From Falsiroseomonas sp051859025 (GTDB taxonomy: Bacteria > Pseudomonadota > Alphaproteobacteria > Acetobacterales > Acetobacteraceae), in assembly GCF_051859025.1 (NCBI RefSeq), contig NZ_JBHYGL010000009.1, positions 66,365-130,364 on the forward strand: a DNA stretch of 64,000 nucleotides, read 5' to 3'. The position numbers and the translations under genes are program-made. The notes beneath the pieces were generated by a model. It saw nothing but the letters and a program-made list of their open reading frames with translations. It did not search any database and was not told where the DNA came from. Below, piece by piece: positions 50,977 through 59,039 of the stretch; the first letter of the stretch is position 1, and each line of letters begins with the position of its first letter.

Positions 50977-51720
50977 ATGGACACGCCTGGCTACATCGTC
51001 CTGTCACGCCTGGCCGCGCAATCGCGCGCCACGGATGTGCTGGCGGCGAACATCGCCAATGCCGGCACGCCGGGATTCAAGGCCAGCCAGACCATCTTCG
51101 CCCAGCACATCGCGCGCCAGTCGGGCGCGGAGACGCCGGCGGGCGGCGACCAGCTCGCCTTCACGCAGGACCGCGCCACCTGGCGCAACATGGCCGCCGG
51201 CAGCCTGCGGCAGACCGGCAATCCGCTGGACCTGGCGCTTGGCAGCGACGGCTTCTTCGCGGTGGAGACGCCGCGCGGCGAACGCTTCACCCGTGCCGGC
51301 CATTTCACCCTGTCTCCCGACAGCCGCGTGGTGGACGCCGAGGGCAACGCCGTTCTGGGCGAGGGCGGCCAGCCGCTGACCCTGCCGCCCGGCGATGTGC
51401 GGATCGAGGTGAAGGGCGATGGCACGCTGCAAAGCGAAAGCGGGCCCATCGGCCGCCTTCGCGTGGTGCGGTTCGAGGATGCGCAGCGCCTCCAGGCCGA
51501 AGGCAGCCGCCTGTTCAACGCCCCGCAGGGTATGGATGCGCTGCCCGTCGAGGCACCCGGCGTGGTGCAGGGGGCTGTCGAGGAATCCAATGTCAGCCCG
51601 GTGGCGGAGCTGACGCGCCTGACCGCGGGCCTGCGTGAATTCCAGTTCGCCGCGCAATTCATCGAAAAGGAAAGCGAGCGGCTCGGCACCGCCGTCGACC
51701 GCATCCTCCGCCGCCGCTGA
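50977..51720 (+). CDS. flgF: Flagellar basal-body rod protein FlgF
   Basis: A 247-residue proximal rod protein. Its N-terminal motif is IVLSRLAAQSRATDVLAANIANAGTPGFKA, the middle has GSDGFFAVETPRGERFTRAGHF, and it ends with a C-terminal helix (EESNVSPVAELTRLTAGLREFQFAAQFIEKE). The start is the ATG at 50977 with AGGAAGG 9 bases upstream. It leads the flgF-G-A-H-I-J-N-fliO-fliP run, 22 bases before flgG. Confidence 0.94.
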   Translation: MDTPGYIVLSRLAAQSRATDVLAANIANAGTPGFKASQTIFAQHIARQSGAETPAGGDQLAFTQDRATWRNMAAGSLRQTGNPLDLALGSDGFFAVETPRGERFTRAGHFTLSPDSRVVDAEGNAVLGEGGQPLTLPPGDVRIEVKGDGTLQSESGPIGRLRVVRFEDAQRLQAEGSRLFNAPQGMDALPVEAPGVVQGAVEESNVSPVAELTRLTAGLREFQFAAQFIEKESERLGTAVDRILRRR

Positions 51721-51742
51721 ACGAACAGGAACCGACAACGCC

Positions 51743-52528
51743 ATGCGCGCACTCGATATCGCCGCGACCGGCCTTCAGGCCCAGCAGACCAACGTCGAAG
51801 TCATCTCCAACAACATCGCGAATATGAGCACGACGGGCTACAAGCGCCGCCGTGCCGAATTCCAGGACCTGATCTACCAGAACCTGCGCCGCGCGGGCTC
51901 GCAGAGCTCCGACCAGGGCACGGTGCTGCCCTCCGGCGCGCAGCTCGGCCTCGGCGTGCGCACGGCGGCGATCTACCGCATCTCCGAACAGGGCAGCCTG
52001 ACACAGACGGAAAACCGCTTCGACCTCGCGGTGCGCGGCAATGGCTACTTCCCCATCACGCTGCCGTCCGGCGAGACCGCCTATACCCGCGCGGGCAGCT
52101 TCGGCCTGGCGCCGGATGGCACGATCGTCACGGCGGATGGCTTCCCCGTCGCCGGCGGCATCGTCGTGCCGGCCGCGGCGCGCGACGTGACGATCAACGC
52201 GGCCGGTGAAGTGCTCGTGAAGCTGGATGGCCAGGTGCAGCCCCAGAATGTCGGCCAGATCCAGGTCGCGATCTTCCCGAATGAGGGCGGGCTGGAAGCG
52301 ACAGGCGACAACCTCTTCCTCGCCACGCCCGCATCGGGCCAGGCGCAGCCCGGCGTGCCCGGCGCGGTCGGCTACGGCCAGATCCAGCAGGGTTTTCTTG
52401 AGTCGAGCAACGTGAACGTGGTGCAGGAGATCACGAACCTCATCACCGCGCAGCGCGCCTATGAGATGAACAGCAAGGTCATCACTGCGGGTGACGAGAT
52501 GCTGTCCACCCTGACGCGGATGCGCTGA
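51743..52528 (+). CDS. flgG: Flagellar distal rod protein FlgG
   Basis: A 261-residue distal rod protein. The N-terminus MRALDIAATGLQAQQTNVEV followed by ISNNIANMSTTGYKRRRAEFQDL is highly conserved, and the rod-specific GSQSSDQGTVLPSGAQLGLGV segment that distinguishes rod from hook is present. The C-terminus is NVNVVQEITNLITAQRAYEMNSKVITAGDEML. The length is typical. The stop overlaps the flgA start by one base. Confidence 0.96.
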   Translation: MRALDIAATGLQAQQTNVEVISNNIANMSTTGYKRRRAEFQDLIYQNLRRAGSQSSDQGTVLPSGAQLGLGVRTAAIYRISEQGSLTQTENRFDLAVRGNGYFPITLPSGETAYTRAGSFGLAPDGTIVTADGFPVAGGIVVPAAARDVTINAAGEVLVKLDGQVQPQNVGQIQVAIFPNEGGLEATGDNLFLATPASGQAQPGVPGAVGYGQIQQGFLESSNVNVVQEITNLITAQRAYEMNSKVITAGDEMLSTLTRMR

Positions 52529-53538
52529 TGCGCGCGCTGTCGTCCCTGCTGGCGCTGTCGCTGCTCGCCCTGCCGGTTCTCGTGCAGGGGCCTGCAGCGC
52601 GCGCGCAGGCCCCCGCGCCCCGCGCGCAGGCGGTGGTGGAGGCGTCGGTCGTGACGCTGGGCGACATCTTCGAGAATGCGGGCCCGCGCGCCGATACGAC
52701 GCTCGGCCCCGCCCCCGCGCCGGGCCGGCGCTTCGTGGTCGAGGCAGCGCAGCTCGCCGCCATCGCGCGCGACTACGGCCTGGCCTGGCGCCCGATGGCG
52801 GGCGATGAGCGGGTTGTCGTGGAACGCCCCGGCCGCGCCATGCGGCGGGAGGAAGTGCTGGAACCGCTGCGGCTGGAACTGGTGGCGCTGGGCGCCGATC
52901 CGGAACTGGAACTCGACATCCCGGGCTTCCAGCCCCCCAACCTGCCCGCCGGCGCACCGGATGCCCGCATCGCCGTCGATGGCGCGCTGTGGGATGGCGC
53001 CACGCGCCGCTTCTCCGCCACGCTGGTCGTGGTGGCGGAGGGCATGCCCACCTTCAACCAGCGTGTCAGCGGCCGCGCCGTCGCCATGCGCGATGTCGTC
53101 GTCGCCGCCCGGGCCTTGCGGGCCGGGGAAATGGTGATGCCCGCCGACGTCACCGTCACGCGCCACGCGGTGGATCGCGCCGCCGCGAATGCAGCGGAGG
53201 ATGCGGATCTGGTCGTGGGCCAGCGCCTTCGCCGCGCCGTCGCCGCTGGACAGGCACTGGCCGCCGCCGATGTCGTGGCCGTGCCGGTCATCCCCCGCGA
53301 TTCCATCGTGCAGCTCACGCATCAGGCGCCCGGCCTGACACTCATCGCGCAGGCCCGCGCGCTGGAGGACGGGTTCCGCGGGCGGACCGTCCTTGTCCTC
53401 AACCTCGGCACCGGCAGCGTCGTGCAGGCGGAGGTGCTGGGCCCGGGCCGCGCCCGCGCCATCGGCACCGCACCCGCCAACAGCCTGCCTCCCGCCATCG
53501 CCGCCCGCGTCAACCGCAGGGAACAAGCCTCAAGATGA
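52528..53538 (+). CDS. flgA: P-ring assembly chaperone FlgA
   Basis: A 336-residue periplasmic protein that assists FlgI assembly around the rod. A signal peptide (MRALSSLLALSLLALPVLVQG) is followed by an Ala/Pro stretch, a variable N-terminal domain, and the C-terminal SAF/FlgA domain with VVAARALRAGEMVMPADVTVTRHAV, VVGQRLRRAVAAGQAL and RGRTVLVLNLGTGSVVQAEV-like text. It is longer than enterobacterial FlgA (about 220), as is common in alphaproteobacteria. It overlaps flgH by 4 bases. Confidence 0.92.
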   Translation: MRALSSLLALSLLALPVLVQGPAARAQAPAPRAQAVVEASVVTLGDIFENAGPRADTTLGPAPAPGRRFVVEAAQLAAIARDYGLAWRPMAGDERVVVERPGRAMRREEVLEPLRLELVALGADPELELDIPGFQPPNLPAGAPDARIAVDGALWDGATRRFSATLVVVAEGMPTFNQRVSGRAVAMRDVVVAARALRAGEMVMPADVTVTRHAVDRAAANAAEDADLVVGQRLRRAVAAGQALAAADVVAVPVIPRDSIVQLTHQAPGLTLIAQARALEDGFRGRTVLVLNLGTGSVVQAEVLGPGRARAIGTAPANSLPPAIAARVNRREQASR

Positions 53539-54254
53539 AGCCCGCCCTCCCCCTTATCCTGGTCCTGTCGCTGGCGGGCTGTTCGGAACGGCTGTCGGAA
53601 CTCGGCCGCGCGCCTTCGATGGCGCCGATCGAGAACCCGGGCGGTGCCCGCCCCATCAGCATGCCGATGCCGGCCGCGCAGACTGTGCCGGCGGAAGCCA
53701 ATTCGCTGTGGCGCCAGGGCAGCCGGACCTTCCTGCGCGACCAGCGCGCGGCACAGGTCGGCGACCTCGTCACCGTCCTCGTCGCCATCGAGGATCGCGC
53801 ACAGCTGCAGAACACCACGGAACGGTCGCGCGCCAACACCGAATCGCTGGGGCTGCCGCGGATCCTGGGCATCGAATCCAGCTATGCGCGCCTGCTGCCA
53901 GGGGGCATCGATCCCTCCCGCCTCGTCTCTGGCGCTTCCGACAGTTCCTCCGCCGGCTCCGGCCAGATCCAGCGGACGGAAACCGTCACGCTGCGCGTTG
54001 CCGCCACGGTCACGCAGACGCTGCCGAACGGCAACCTTGTCGTCGCGGGGCGCCAGCAGGTGCGGGTCAATCATGAACTGCGCGACCTCCAGGTCTCCGG
54101 CATCATCCGGCCGCAGGACATCGCCAGCGACAACACGGTCAAGCATGACCGGCTGGCGGAAGCGCGGATCGCCTATGGCGGGCGCGGCACGATGAGCGAT
54201 GTGCAGCAGCCCCGCTACGGGCAGCAGCTGCTCGACATCATCCTGCCGTTCTGA
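53535..54254 (+). CDS. flgH: Flagellar L-ring lipoprotein FlgH
   Basis: A 239-residue outer-membrane lipoprotein forming the L ring. The signal ends in the lipobox LAGC (Cys near residue 16). Landmarks are SLWRQGSRTFLRDQRAAQVGD, LVTVLVAIEDRAQLQNTTERSR and NGNLVVAGRQQVRVNHELRDL, ending SDVQQPRYGQQLLDIILPF. The start is the ATG at 53535, which overlaps flgA. Two bases separate its stop from the flgI start. Confidence 0.95.
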   Translation: MKPALPLILVLSLAGCSERLSELGRAPSMAPIENPGGARPISMPMPAAQTVPAEANSLWRQGSRTFLRDQRAAQVGDLVTVLVAIEDRAQLQNTTERSRANTESLGLPRILGIESSYARLLPGGIDPSRLVSGASDSSSAGSGQIQRTETVTLRVAATVTQTLPNGNLVVAGRQQVRVNHELRDLQVSGIIRPQDIASDNTVKHDRLAEARIAYGGRGTMSDVQQPRYGQQLLDIILPF

Positions 54255-54256
54255 CC

Positions 54257-55354
54257 ATGCGCAGCCTCATCTTCCTGCTCGGCCTGCTCGTCTCCCTGCC
54301 CGCCTTCGGCCAGGGCGGCGTGCGCGTCAAGGACATCGCGGATGTCGAAGGCATGCGCGACAACCAGCTGGTGGGCTACGGCCTCGTCGTCGGCCTGAAC
54401 GGAACCGGCGACCGCCTGCGCAACGCGGTGTTCACGCGCCAGTCGCTGATCGGCATGCTGGAACGCCTCGGCGTCAATACGCGCGACCAGGAACGCCAGC
54501 TGGAGACGCGCAACGTCGCGGCCGTGATGGTCACGGCGAACCTGCCGGGCTTTGCCCGCACCGGCAGCCGCATCGACATCTCCGTCTCCGCGCTGGGCGA
54601 TGCCACGAACCTCACCGGCGGCACGCTGGTGGTGACGCCGCTCCTGGGCGCGGATGGCGAAGTCTATGCCGTGGCGCAGGGCGCCGTCGCCACCGGCGCC
54701 ATCGCGGCGCGCGGCGCGGCCAGTTCCGTCACGCGCGGCGTGCCGACGGCGGCGCGCATCACCAATGGCGCGATCGTGGAACGGGAAGTGCCCTTCGCCT
54801 TCGCCTCCCGCCCCGTCGTCCGCCTGGCGCTGCGCAACCCGGACCTGACCACGGCGCGGCGCATTGCCGCCGCGGTGAACCGCTTCGCCCCCGGCAACCC
54901 CGCCAGCGCGACGGATCCCCGCAGCGTCACCATCTCCCTCGCTGGCCGCGACGCCATCGGCTTCATCGCGGAGATCGAGCAGCTGCGCGTGGAGCCCGAC
55001 AACGTCGCGCGCGTGGTGATCGAGGAAGCCTCCGGCACCATCGTCATGGGCGCGAATGTCCGCATCTCCACCGTGGCCATCGCGCAGGGCAACCTGACCA
55101 TCCGCGTGACGGAAACGCCGCAGGTGAGCCAGCCGGGGGCTCTGTCCAACGGCCAGACCGTGGTGGTGCCCCGGACCAACATCGAAGTGGACGACCAGAA
55201 CGAAAGGCGGCTCGGCATCCTCCGCGGCGGCACCACGCTGCAGGACCTCGTGCAGGGGCTGAACCAGCTGGGTGTCGGGCCGCGCGACATGATCTCCATC
55301 CTGCAGACCATCAAGGCGGCCGGCGCCCTGCAGGCCGAACTGGAAGTGAGGTAG
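54257..55354 (+). CDS. flgI: Flagellar P-ring protein FlgI
   Basis: A 365-residue periplasmic protein forming the P ring. The signal peptide is MRSLIFLLGLLVSLPAFGQ, and the mature part begins with VRVKDIADVEGMRDNQLVGYG and LVVGLNGTGDRLRN, the most conserved region. Later TGGTLVVTPLLGADGEVYAVAQ and VVIEEASGTIVMGANVRIS are present, ending LVQGLNQLGVGPRDMISILQTIKAAGAL. The length is typical. Confidence 0.97.
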   Translation: MRSLIFLLGLLVSLPAFGQGGVRVKDIADVEGMRDNQLVGYGLVVGLNGTGDRLRNAVFTRQSLIGMLERLGVNTRDQERQLETRNVAAVMVTANLPGFARTGSRIDISVSALGDATNLTGGTLVVTPLLGADGEVYAVAQGAVATGAIAARGAASSVTRGVPTAARITNGAIVEREVPFAFASRPVVRLALRNPDLTTARRIAAAVNRFAPGNPASATDPRSVTISLAGRDAIGFIAEIEQLRVEPDNVARVVIEEASGTIVMGANVRISTVAIAQGNLTIRVTETPQVSQPGALSNGQTVVVPRTNIEVDDQNERRLGILRGGTTLQDLVQGLNQLGVGPRDMISILQTIKAAGALQAELEVR

Positions 55355-55359
55355 TGGCC

Positions 55360-55665
55360 ATGGAAATCCCATCGCGTCCGCCAGGCGGCATCATGCCCGC
55401 CATCAACGCGCCCCGCGCGCCAGCCGCCGGGACCACAACCGCCGCGCAGCGCGCCGCGGCACAGAATTTCGAGGGCCAGGTGCTGGGCGCGCTGCTCCAG
55501 CCGATGTTCGCAGGCATGGCAAGCAAGGGCCTGTTCTCCGGCGGACCGGGTGAGGCGCAATGGCGCCCCATGCTGGTGCAGGAAATGGGCAATGCCGTCG
55601 CGCGCCAGGGCGGATTGGGCCTGGCCGCGTCGGTCTTGAGGGAAATGCAGAGGACCAGCCGATGA
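55360..55665 (+). CDS. flgJ: Rod-binding protein FlgJ, muramidase domain absent
   Basis: A 101-residue protein that corresponds only to the N-terminal rod-binding (scaffold) half of FlgJ. The core is AAQNFEGQVLGALLQPMFAGM and EAQWRPMLVQEMGNAVARQGGLGLA. The peptidoglycan hydrolase half of enterobacterial FlgJ is missing, as is usual in alphaproteobacteria. The start is the ATG at 55360 with GAGG 8 bases upstream. The stop overlaps the flgN-like start by 4 bases. Confidence 0.88.
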   Translation: MEIPSRPPGGIMPAINAPRAPAAGTTTAAQRAAAQNFEGQVLGALLQPMFAGMASKGLFSGGPGEAQWRPMLVQEMGNAVARQGGLGLAASVLREMQRTSR

Positions 55666-56042
55666 CCATGAACCTGATCGAGACCGCCGAGGTCCTGGAA
55701 GCCCTGCTGCGGGAGGAGACGGCCGCGCTGAAGGCCGGCGACCTGCGCGCCGCCGCGGCGTTGCAGCCAGCCAAGACCATCGCGGTGGAGCATTTCGTGA
55801 AGGTCCGCGCCAGCCTCGATACCGACGGCCCGCTGGATCACCGCGTCGCGATGCTAGTGGACGGGCTGCGCGATAGCGCCGCCGCCAACCGCGCGGCGCT
55901 GGAGGATGCGCTGGCGCTGCAGGCCCGCGTGGTGAAGGCCATCGCGCGCGTCGCCACGCGGCCGGAAGGCAATGGCATGCCCGGCTATGCGCGCCCCGCG
56001 CGCCCGGGTGCCGGCGCGGTCGCCTTCTCCGTCCGCGCCTGA
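55662..56042 (+). CDS. flgN: FlgN-like export chaperone
   Basis: A 126-residue helical protein. The N-terminus (NLIETAEVLEALLREETAALKAGDLRAAAAL) matches the FlgN pattern of an acidic helix with a conserved L..E..AL..GD. FlgN chaperones the hook-filament junction proteins FlgK and FlgL. The call rests on weak similarity plus position after flgJ. The ATG at 55662 overlaps the flgJ stop. The C-terminal tail (RPARPGAGAVAFSVRA) is probably disordered. Confidence 0.72.
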   Translation: MTMNLIETAEVLEALLREETAALKAGDLRAAAALQPAKTIAVEHFVKVRASLDTDGPLDHRVAMLVDGLRDSAAANRAALEDALALQARVVKAIARVATRPEGNGMPGYARPARPGAGAVAFSVRA

Positions 56043-56051
56043 TCCGCTCGG

Positions 56052-56066
56052 TTAACAGCGAATAAA
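56052..56066 (+). promoter_or_regulatory. CtrA-like box upstream of fliO-fliP
   Basis: TTAACAGCGAATAAA reads TTAA-N7-TAAA; the reverse complement is TTTA-N7-TTAACC, one base from the CtrA full site. It is 53 bases before the fliO ATG, in the 77-bp gap after flgN, so fliO-fliP probably has its own promoter. Confidence 0.6.
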
Positions 56067-56119
56067 CGGCCAGGGTTCTCCTTCAGGTCCATCGACTGGC
56101 ACGGCAGGAGGCCGGCTTC

Positions 56120-56395
56120 ATGGACCCCCAATCGATCGGGACGGCACTGGCTGCGCTGGCTGGCGTCCTGATCCTCATCATGCTGCTCGCGCGCGGCATG
56201 CGACGCCTCGGCTGGGCGCCGGCGGCTGCCGGCAGCGGCACGCGCCGCCTGGCAGTCGAGGAATCGCTGCCGATCGACGGCCGCCGCCGTCTGCTGCTGC
56301 TGCGCTGCGACAACCGCCCGATGCTCCTTCTCACCGGCGGGCCGCAGGACGTGCTCATGCCCCTTTCGACAACGTCGCAGGCGGGGGAGGGCTGA
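56120..56395 (+). CDS. fliO: Flagellar export protein FliO
   Basis: A 91-residue single-pass inner-membrane protein. One TM at about residues 6-25 (GTALAALAGVLILIMLLARG) is followed by a small cytoplasmic domain with RRLAVEESLPIDGRRRLLLLRCDNRPMLLLTGG, the FliO/MopB core. It assists FliP ring assembly. Its stop overlaps the fliP start by one base, which supports the call. Confidence 0.87.
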   Translation: MDPQSIGTALAALAGVLILIMLLARGMRRLGWAPAAAGSGTRRLAVEESLPIDGRRRLLLLRCDNRPMLLLTGGPQDVLMPLSTTSQAGEG

Positions 56396-57150
56396 TGCGC
56401 CGCATCCTGATCCTCCTGGGCTGCCTCCTGGGCGGTATGATACTGCTGGTGCCGAGCCTGGCGCTGGCGCAGAGCGTCAACATCGACATGGGCCAGCAGG
56501 GCGGCGCGGGCGCGACCGCCCGCCTGGTGCAGTTGACGGCGCTGATCGGCCTGCTGTCGCTCGCGCCGTCCCTGCTCGTGATGGCGACCGCCTTCGGGCG
56601 CATCATCATCGTGCTGTCGCTGCTGCGCAGCGCCATCGGCGCGCAGGGCGTGCCGCCGAACCCCGTCCTGATCGGCCTGGCGCTGTTCCTGACCTGGTTC
56701 GTCATGCAGCCCGTGATGGAACAATCCTGGGCGCTGGGCCTGCAACCGATGTCGCAGGGCACGCTGGATGAGATCGCGGGGCTGAAGGCGGCGGCGGAAC
56801 CGTTCCGCGCCTTCATGGTGACGCATGCGCGGGATGCCGACCTCGCACTGTTCCTCGACCTCGCGAACCTGCCCGTTCCCGCGGCCGGGGAGGAAGTGCC
56901 CTGGCGCGCCCTGGTGCCCGCCTTCATGGTCGGCGAATTGCGCCGTGCCTTCGAGATCGGCTTCCTGCTGTTCCTGCCCTTCCTGATCATCGACATCGTC
57001 GTGGCCAGCGTGCTGATGGGCCTCGGCATGATGATGCTGCCGCCGCCGGCGATCTCGCTGCCCTTCAAGCTCGTCTTCTTCGTGCTGGTCGATGGTTGGC
57101 AGCTGATCGCGGGCAGCCTGGTGCAGGGCTTCGGCGTCGGCAACGGTTGA
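56395..57150 (+). CDS. fliP: Flagellar export gate protein FliP
   Basis: A 251-residue inner-membrane core of the export gate. A cleavable signal (LIPSLALAQ-like, about residues 1-25) is followed by TM1 and the conserved stretch MATAFGRIIIVLSLLRSAIGAQGVPPNPVL. The later motif FLPFLIIDIVVASVLMGLGMMMLPPPAISLPFKLVFFVLVDGW is diagnostic. It is complete and ends 23 bases before the next CtrA-like box. Confidence 0.97.
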   Translation: MRRILILLGCLLGGMILLVPSLALAQSVNIDMGQQGGAGATARLVQLTALIGLLSLAPSLLVMATAFGRIIIVLSLLRSAIGAQGVPPNPVLIGLALFLTWFVMQPVMEQSWALGLQPMSQGTLDEIAGLKAAAEPFRAFMVTHARDADLALFLDLANLPVPAAGEEVPWRALVPAFMVGELRRAFEIGFLLFLPFLIIDIVVASVLMGLGMMMLPPPAISLPFKLVFFVLVDGWQLIAGSLVQGFGVGNG

Positions 57151-57172
57151 GAAATGTCGCACCAGTCGGGAA

Positions 57173-57187
57173 TCAACAAAAGCTAAA
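57173..57187 (+). promoter_or_regulatory. CtrA-like box upstream of the second chemotaxis operon
   Basis: TCAACAAAAGCTAAA has the same layout (T[TC]AACA-N5-TAAA) as the boxes before fliF and fliO, with one base changed in the first half. It lies 48 bases before the preferred GTG start of the soluble MCP-like gene. Confidence 0.4.
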
Positions 57188-57235
57188 CACTTGTCTCGCA
57201 GGTTGGGTCATCACCCCCACCAGTGGACATGCCCT

Positions 57236-58318
57236 GTGGCCCCCTACGATTCCCATTCCGCGCCTGACCCAGCGCCGGTCGCCGCTTTCGGCGCGGCCGA
57301 GGCGCTTCTGGCGCAGTGGGTGGAACTTGGTGAGATCGAGCGCCGCGCCTTCATCGCGATGACGGAGGAGGTGAGCGCCTCCTCCCGCCTCATCGAGGAC
57401 AGCACCGTCACCCTGAGCGCCCGTTTCCGGCAGCTGGCGGAAGCGGCGGAAGCGCAGACGGCGCGCGTCGAGCGCGTTGCCTCCATCGCGCGGATGATCG
57501 AGGTGGATGGGCGCCCCATGCCGTTGGCGGAGGCGACGGCCTTCGTCGAGGCGATGCTGGGGCGTGCCGTCAGCGGTCTTCTCGATGCCGCCGCGCAGGC
57601 CGCGCGCATGATGAAGGCGCTGGACGAGGTCACGCGGGAAGTGCGCGGCGTCGAGCAATGCGTCACCAGGATCGAGGCGATCAATCGCCAGGCGCAGTTC
57701 GTCGCCATCAACGCGACGATCGAGGCGCATCGCGCCGAAGGCGCCGGCGGCACCTTCAAGGTCATCGCGCATGAGTTGAAGGAACTGGCCAAGGAAACCA
57801 ACGCCACGTCGCGCTTGGTGCATGACCGCATCACCGCCGCGGGGCGCGGTGTCAGTGCCGCGCAGCAGGATCTGGCACGCATCGCGGGCAGCGAGAATGC
57901 GGAAGTCAGCAACGGCCAGGCGCGCCTCGCGGCCGTGATGGCGGGCATGGTGGAACAGAACCGTGCCTTGTCGGAGACGCTGTCCGAGGCGCGCGACGCC
58001 GCTGCCGGCATCGACGCCATCGTCGACAGCCTGGTGACCGGCACGCAGTTCCAGGACCGGACGACCCAGCACCTGACCCATGTGATCGAGGCGATGGGCG
58101 CGATCGGCGAAGCCGCAGGCGCCCTGCAGGCCGATACCATGCGCGCCCTGCCGACCCTGGCGCCGAATGTGCGCGCGGATGGCCCGCTGCTGCGCCGCAT
58201 GCTGGAGCAGCAATCGCTGAGCAGCGTGCGCCAGCGCTTCCTCAACCGCCTCCTGCACGATGAGGGCGCGCCCCTTGTCGACGAGGATGCCGGTGCGGGC
58301 GACATCGAACTCTTCTGA
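57236..58318 (+). CDS. Soluble MCP-like chemotaxis protein with CheZ-like FQDxxxQ motif
   Basis: A 360-residue helical protein without TM segments. Residues 148-185 form a receptor-type hairpin tip (FVAINATIEAHRAEGAGG, IAHELKELAKE), so it should contact CheA/CheW. Further on, QFQDRTTQHL at 271-280 resembles the CheZ catalytic motif FQDxTGQ with D and Q at D-x3-Q spacing, and the C-terminus ends GDIELF, an acidic-hydrophobic tail reminiscent of CheY-binding peptides. It is the first gene of MCP-STAS-cheY-cheA-cheW-PAS-MCP. The start is uncertain: GTG at 57236 preferred, TTG at 57191 possible but next to the CtrA-like box. Confidence 0.82.
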   Translation: MAPYDSHSAPDPAPVAAFGAAEALLAQWVELGEIERRAFIAMTEEVSASSRLIEDSTVTLSARFRQLAEAAEAQTARVERVASIARMIEVDGRPMPLAEATAFVEAMLGRAVSGLLDAAAQAARMMKALDEVTREVRGVEQCVTRIEAINRQAQFVAINATIEAHRAEGAGGTFKVIAHELKELAKETNATSRLVHDRITAAGRGVSAAQQDLARIAGSENAEVSNGQARLAAVMAGMVEQNRALSETLSEARDAAAGIDAIVDSLVTGTQFQDRTTQHLTHVIEAMGAIGEAAGALQADTMRALPTLAPNVRADGPLLRRMLEQQSLSSVRQRFLNRLLHDEGAPLVDEDAGAGDIELF

Positions 58319-58366
58319 CGTGCCGTGCGGCACGAAGCGCCGGCCTGGTCCGGCGGGATGGAACGG

Positions 58367-58669
58367 ATGACCGTAGAGACGACAATCACAGCCGATGGCG
58401 CCGCCGCATACCGGCTGTCCCCCGTGCTCGACCTGGCGGCGGCGGAACCGCTGGCGACGGTGCTGCGCGCCATGCTGCCCGACGGGCCCATCCGCGTGGA
58501 TGGAGAGGCGGTGGAACGTGTGACGACGCCCTGCCTCCAGGTTCTGGCGGCCGCGGCCGCGACGGCGCGGGCAAGGGGCATCGTCTTCCGGCTGGAAAAC
58601 GCATCGGCCGCGATGGTCGATGCGATCGATGATCTTGGGCTGGGTAAGGCCCTGGAAGGGGACAGGTGA
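58367..58669 (+). CDS. STAS-domain protein
   Basis: A 100-residue single STAS domain (anti-sigma antagonist/MlaB-like). Visible features are YRLSPVLDLAAAEPLATVL, a beta strand with VDGEAVERVTTPCLQVLAAA at the usual phosphorylation loop (DxS/T region; here VTTP), and VFRLENASAAMVDAIDDLGL. Stand-alone STAS proteins occur in alternative chemotaxis operons. The start is uncertain between 58367 and 58358. It ends 1 base before the CheY gene. Confidence 0.8.
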   Translation: MTVETTITADGAAAYRLSPVLDLAAAEPLATVLRAMLPDGPIRVDGEAVERVTTPCLQVLAAAAATARARGIVFRLENASAAMVDAIDDLGLGKALEGDR

Positions 58670-58670
58670 C

Positions 58671-59036
58671 ATGGCGAAGCGTGTGATGACCGTGGATGAT
58701 TCGCGGACGATGCGGGAGATGGTGAGCTTCACCCTCCGCAAGGCGGGGTTCGAGGTGAGCGAGGCCGAGGACGGGCAGAAGGCGCTCTCCGCCCTGCAGG
58801 CCAGGCCGGTGGATGTGGTGATCACGGACCTGAACATGCCCATCATGGATGGCGTGGCGCTGATCCGCGCGCTGCGCGCCGATCCGAAATGCCGGTCGCT
58901 GCCGATCCTGATGCTGACGACCGAATCCGATTCCGGAAAGAAGATGGAAGGCAAGAACGCCGGCGCCACGGGATGGCTGGTGAAGCCCTTCGATCCGGAA
59001 AAGCTTGTCGATGTCGTCAAGCGGGTCGCGGGCTGA
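58671..59036 (+). CDS. cheY: CheY-type response regulator of the second chemotaxis operon
   Basis: A 121-residue receiver domain. The acidic pair is TVDDSRTMREMV, the acceptor Asp is in VVITDLNMPIMDG, Thr is in LMLTTESDSGKK and Lys is in WLVKPFDPEKL. It has no output domain. It stands between the STAS gene and the CheA gene and so is the presumed target of that CheA. Confidence 0.94.
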   Translation: MAKRVMTVDDSRTMREMVSFTLRKAGFEVSEAEDGQKALSALQARPVDVVITDLNMPIMDGVALIRALRADPKCRSLPILMLTTESDSGKKMEGKNAGATGWLVKPFDPEKLVDVVKRVAG

Positions 59037-59039
59037 ACC

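Noticed and set aside
54199..55665. A long open frame running through flgI into flgJ, suggesting a fusion.
   Set aside because: flgI is fully conserved in another frame. Only the last 101 codons of this frame match FlgJ, and they have their own ATG and ribosome site.
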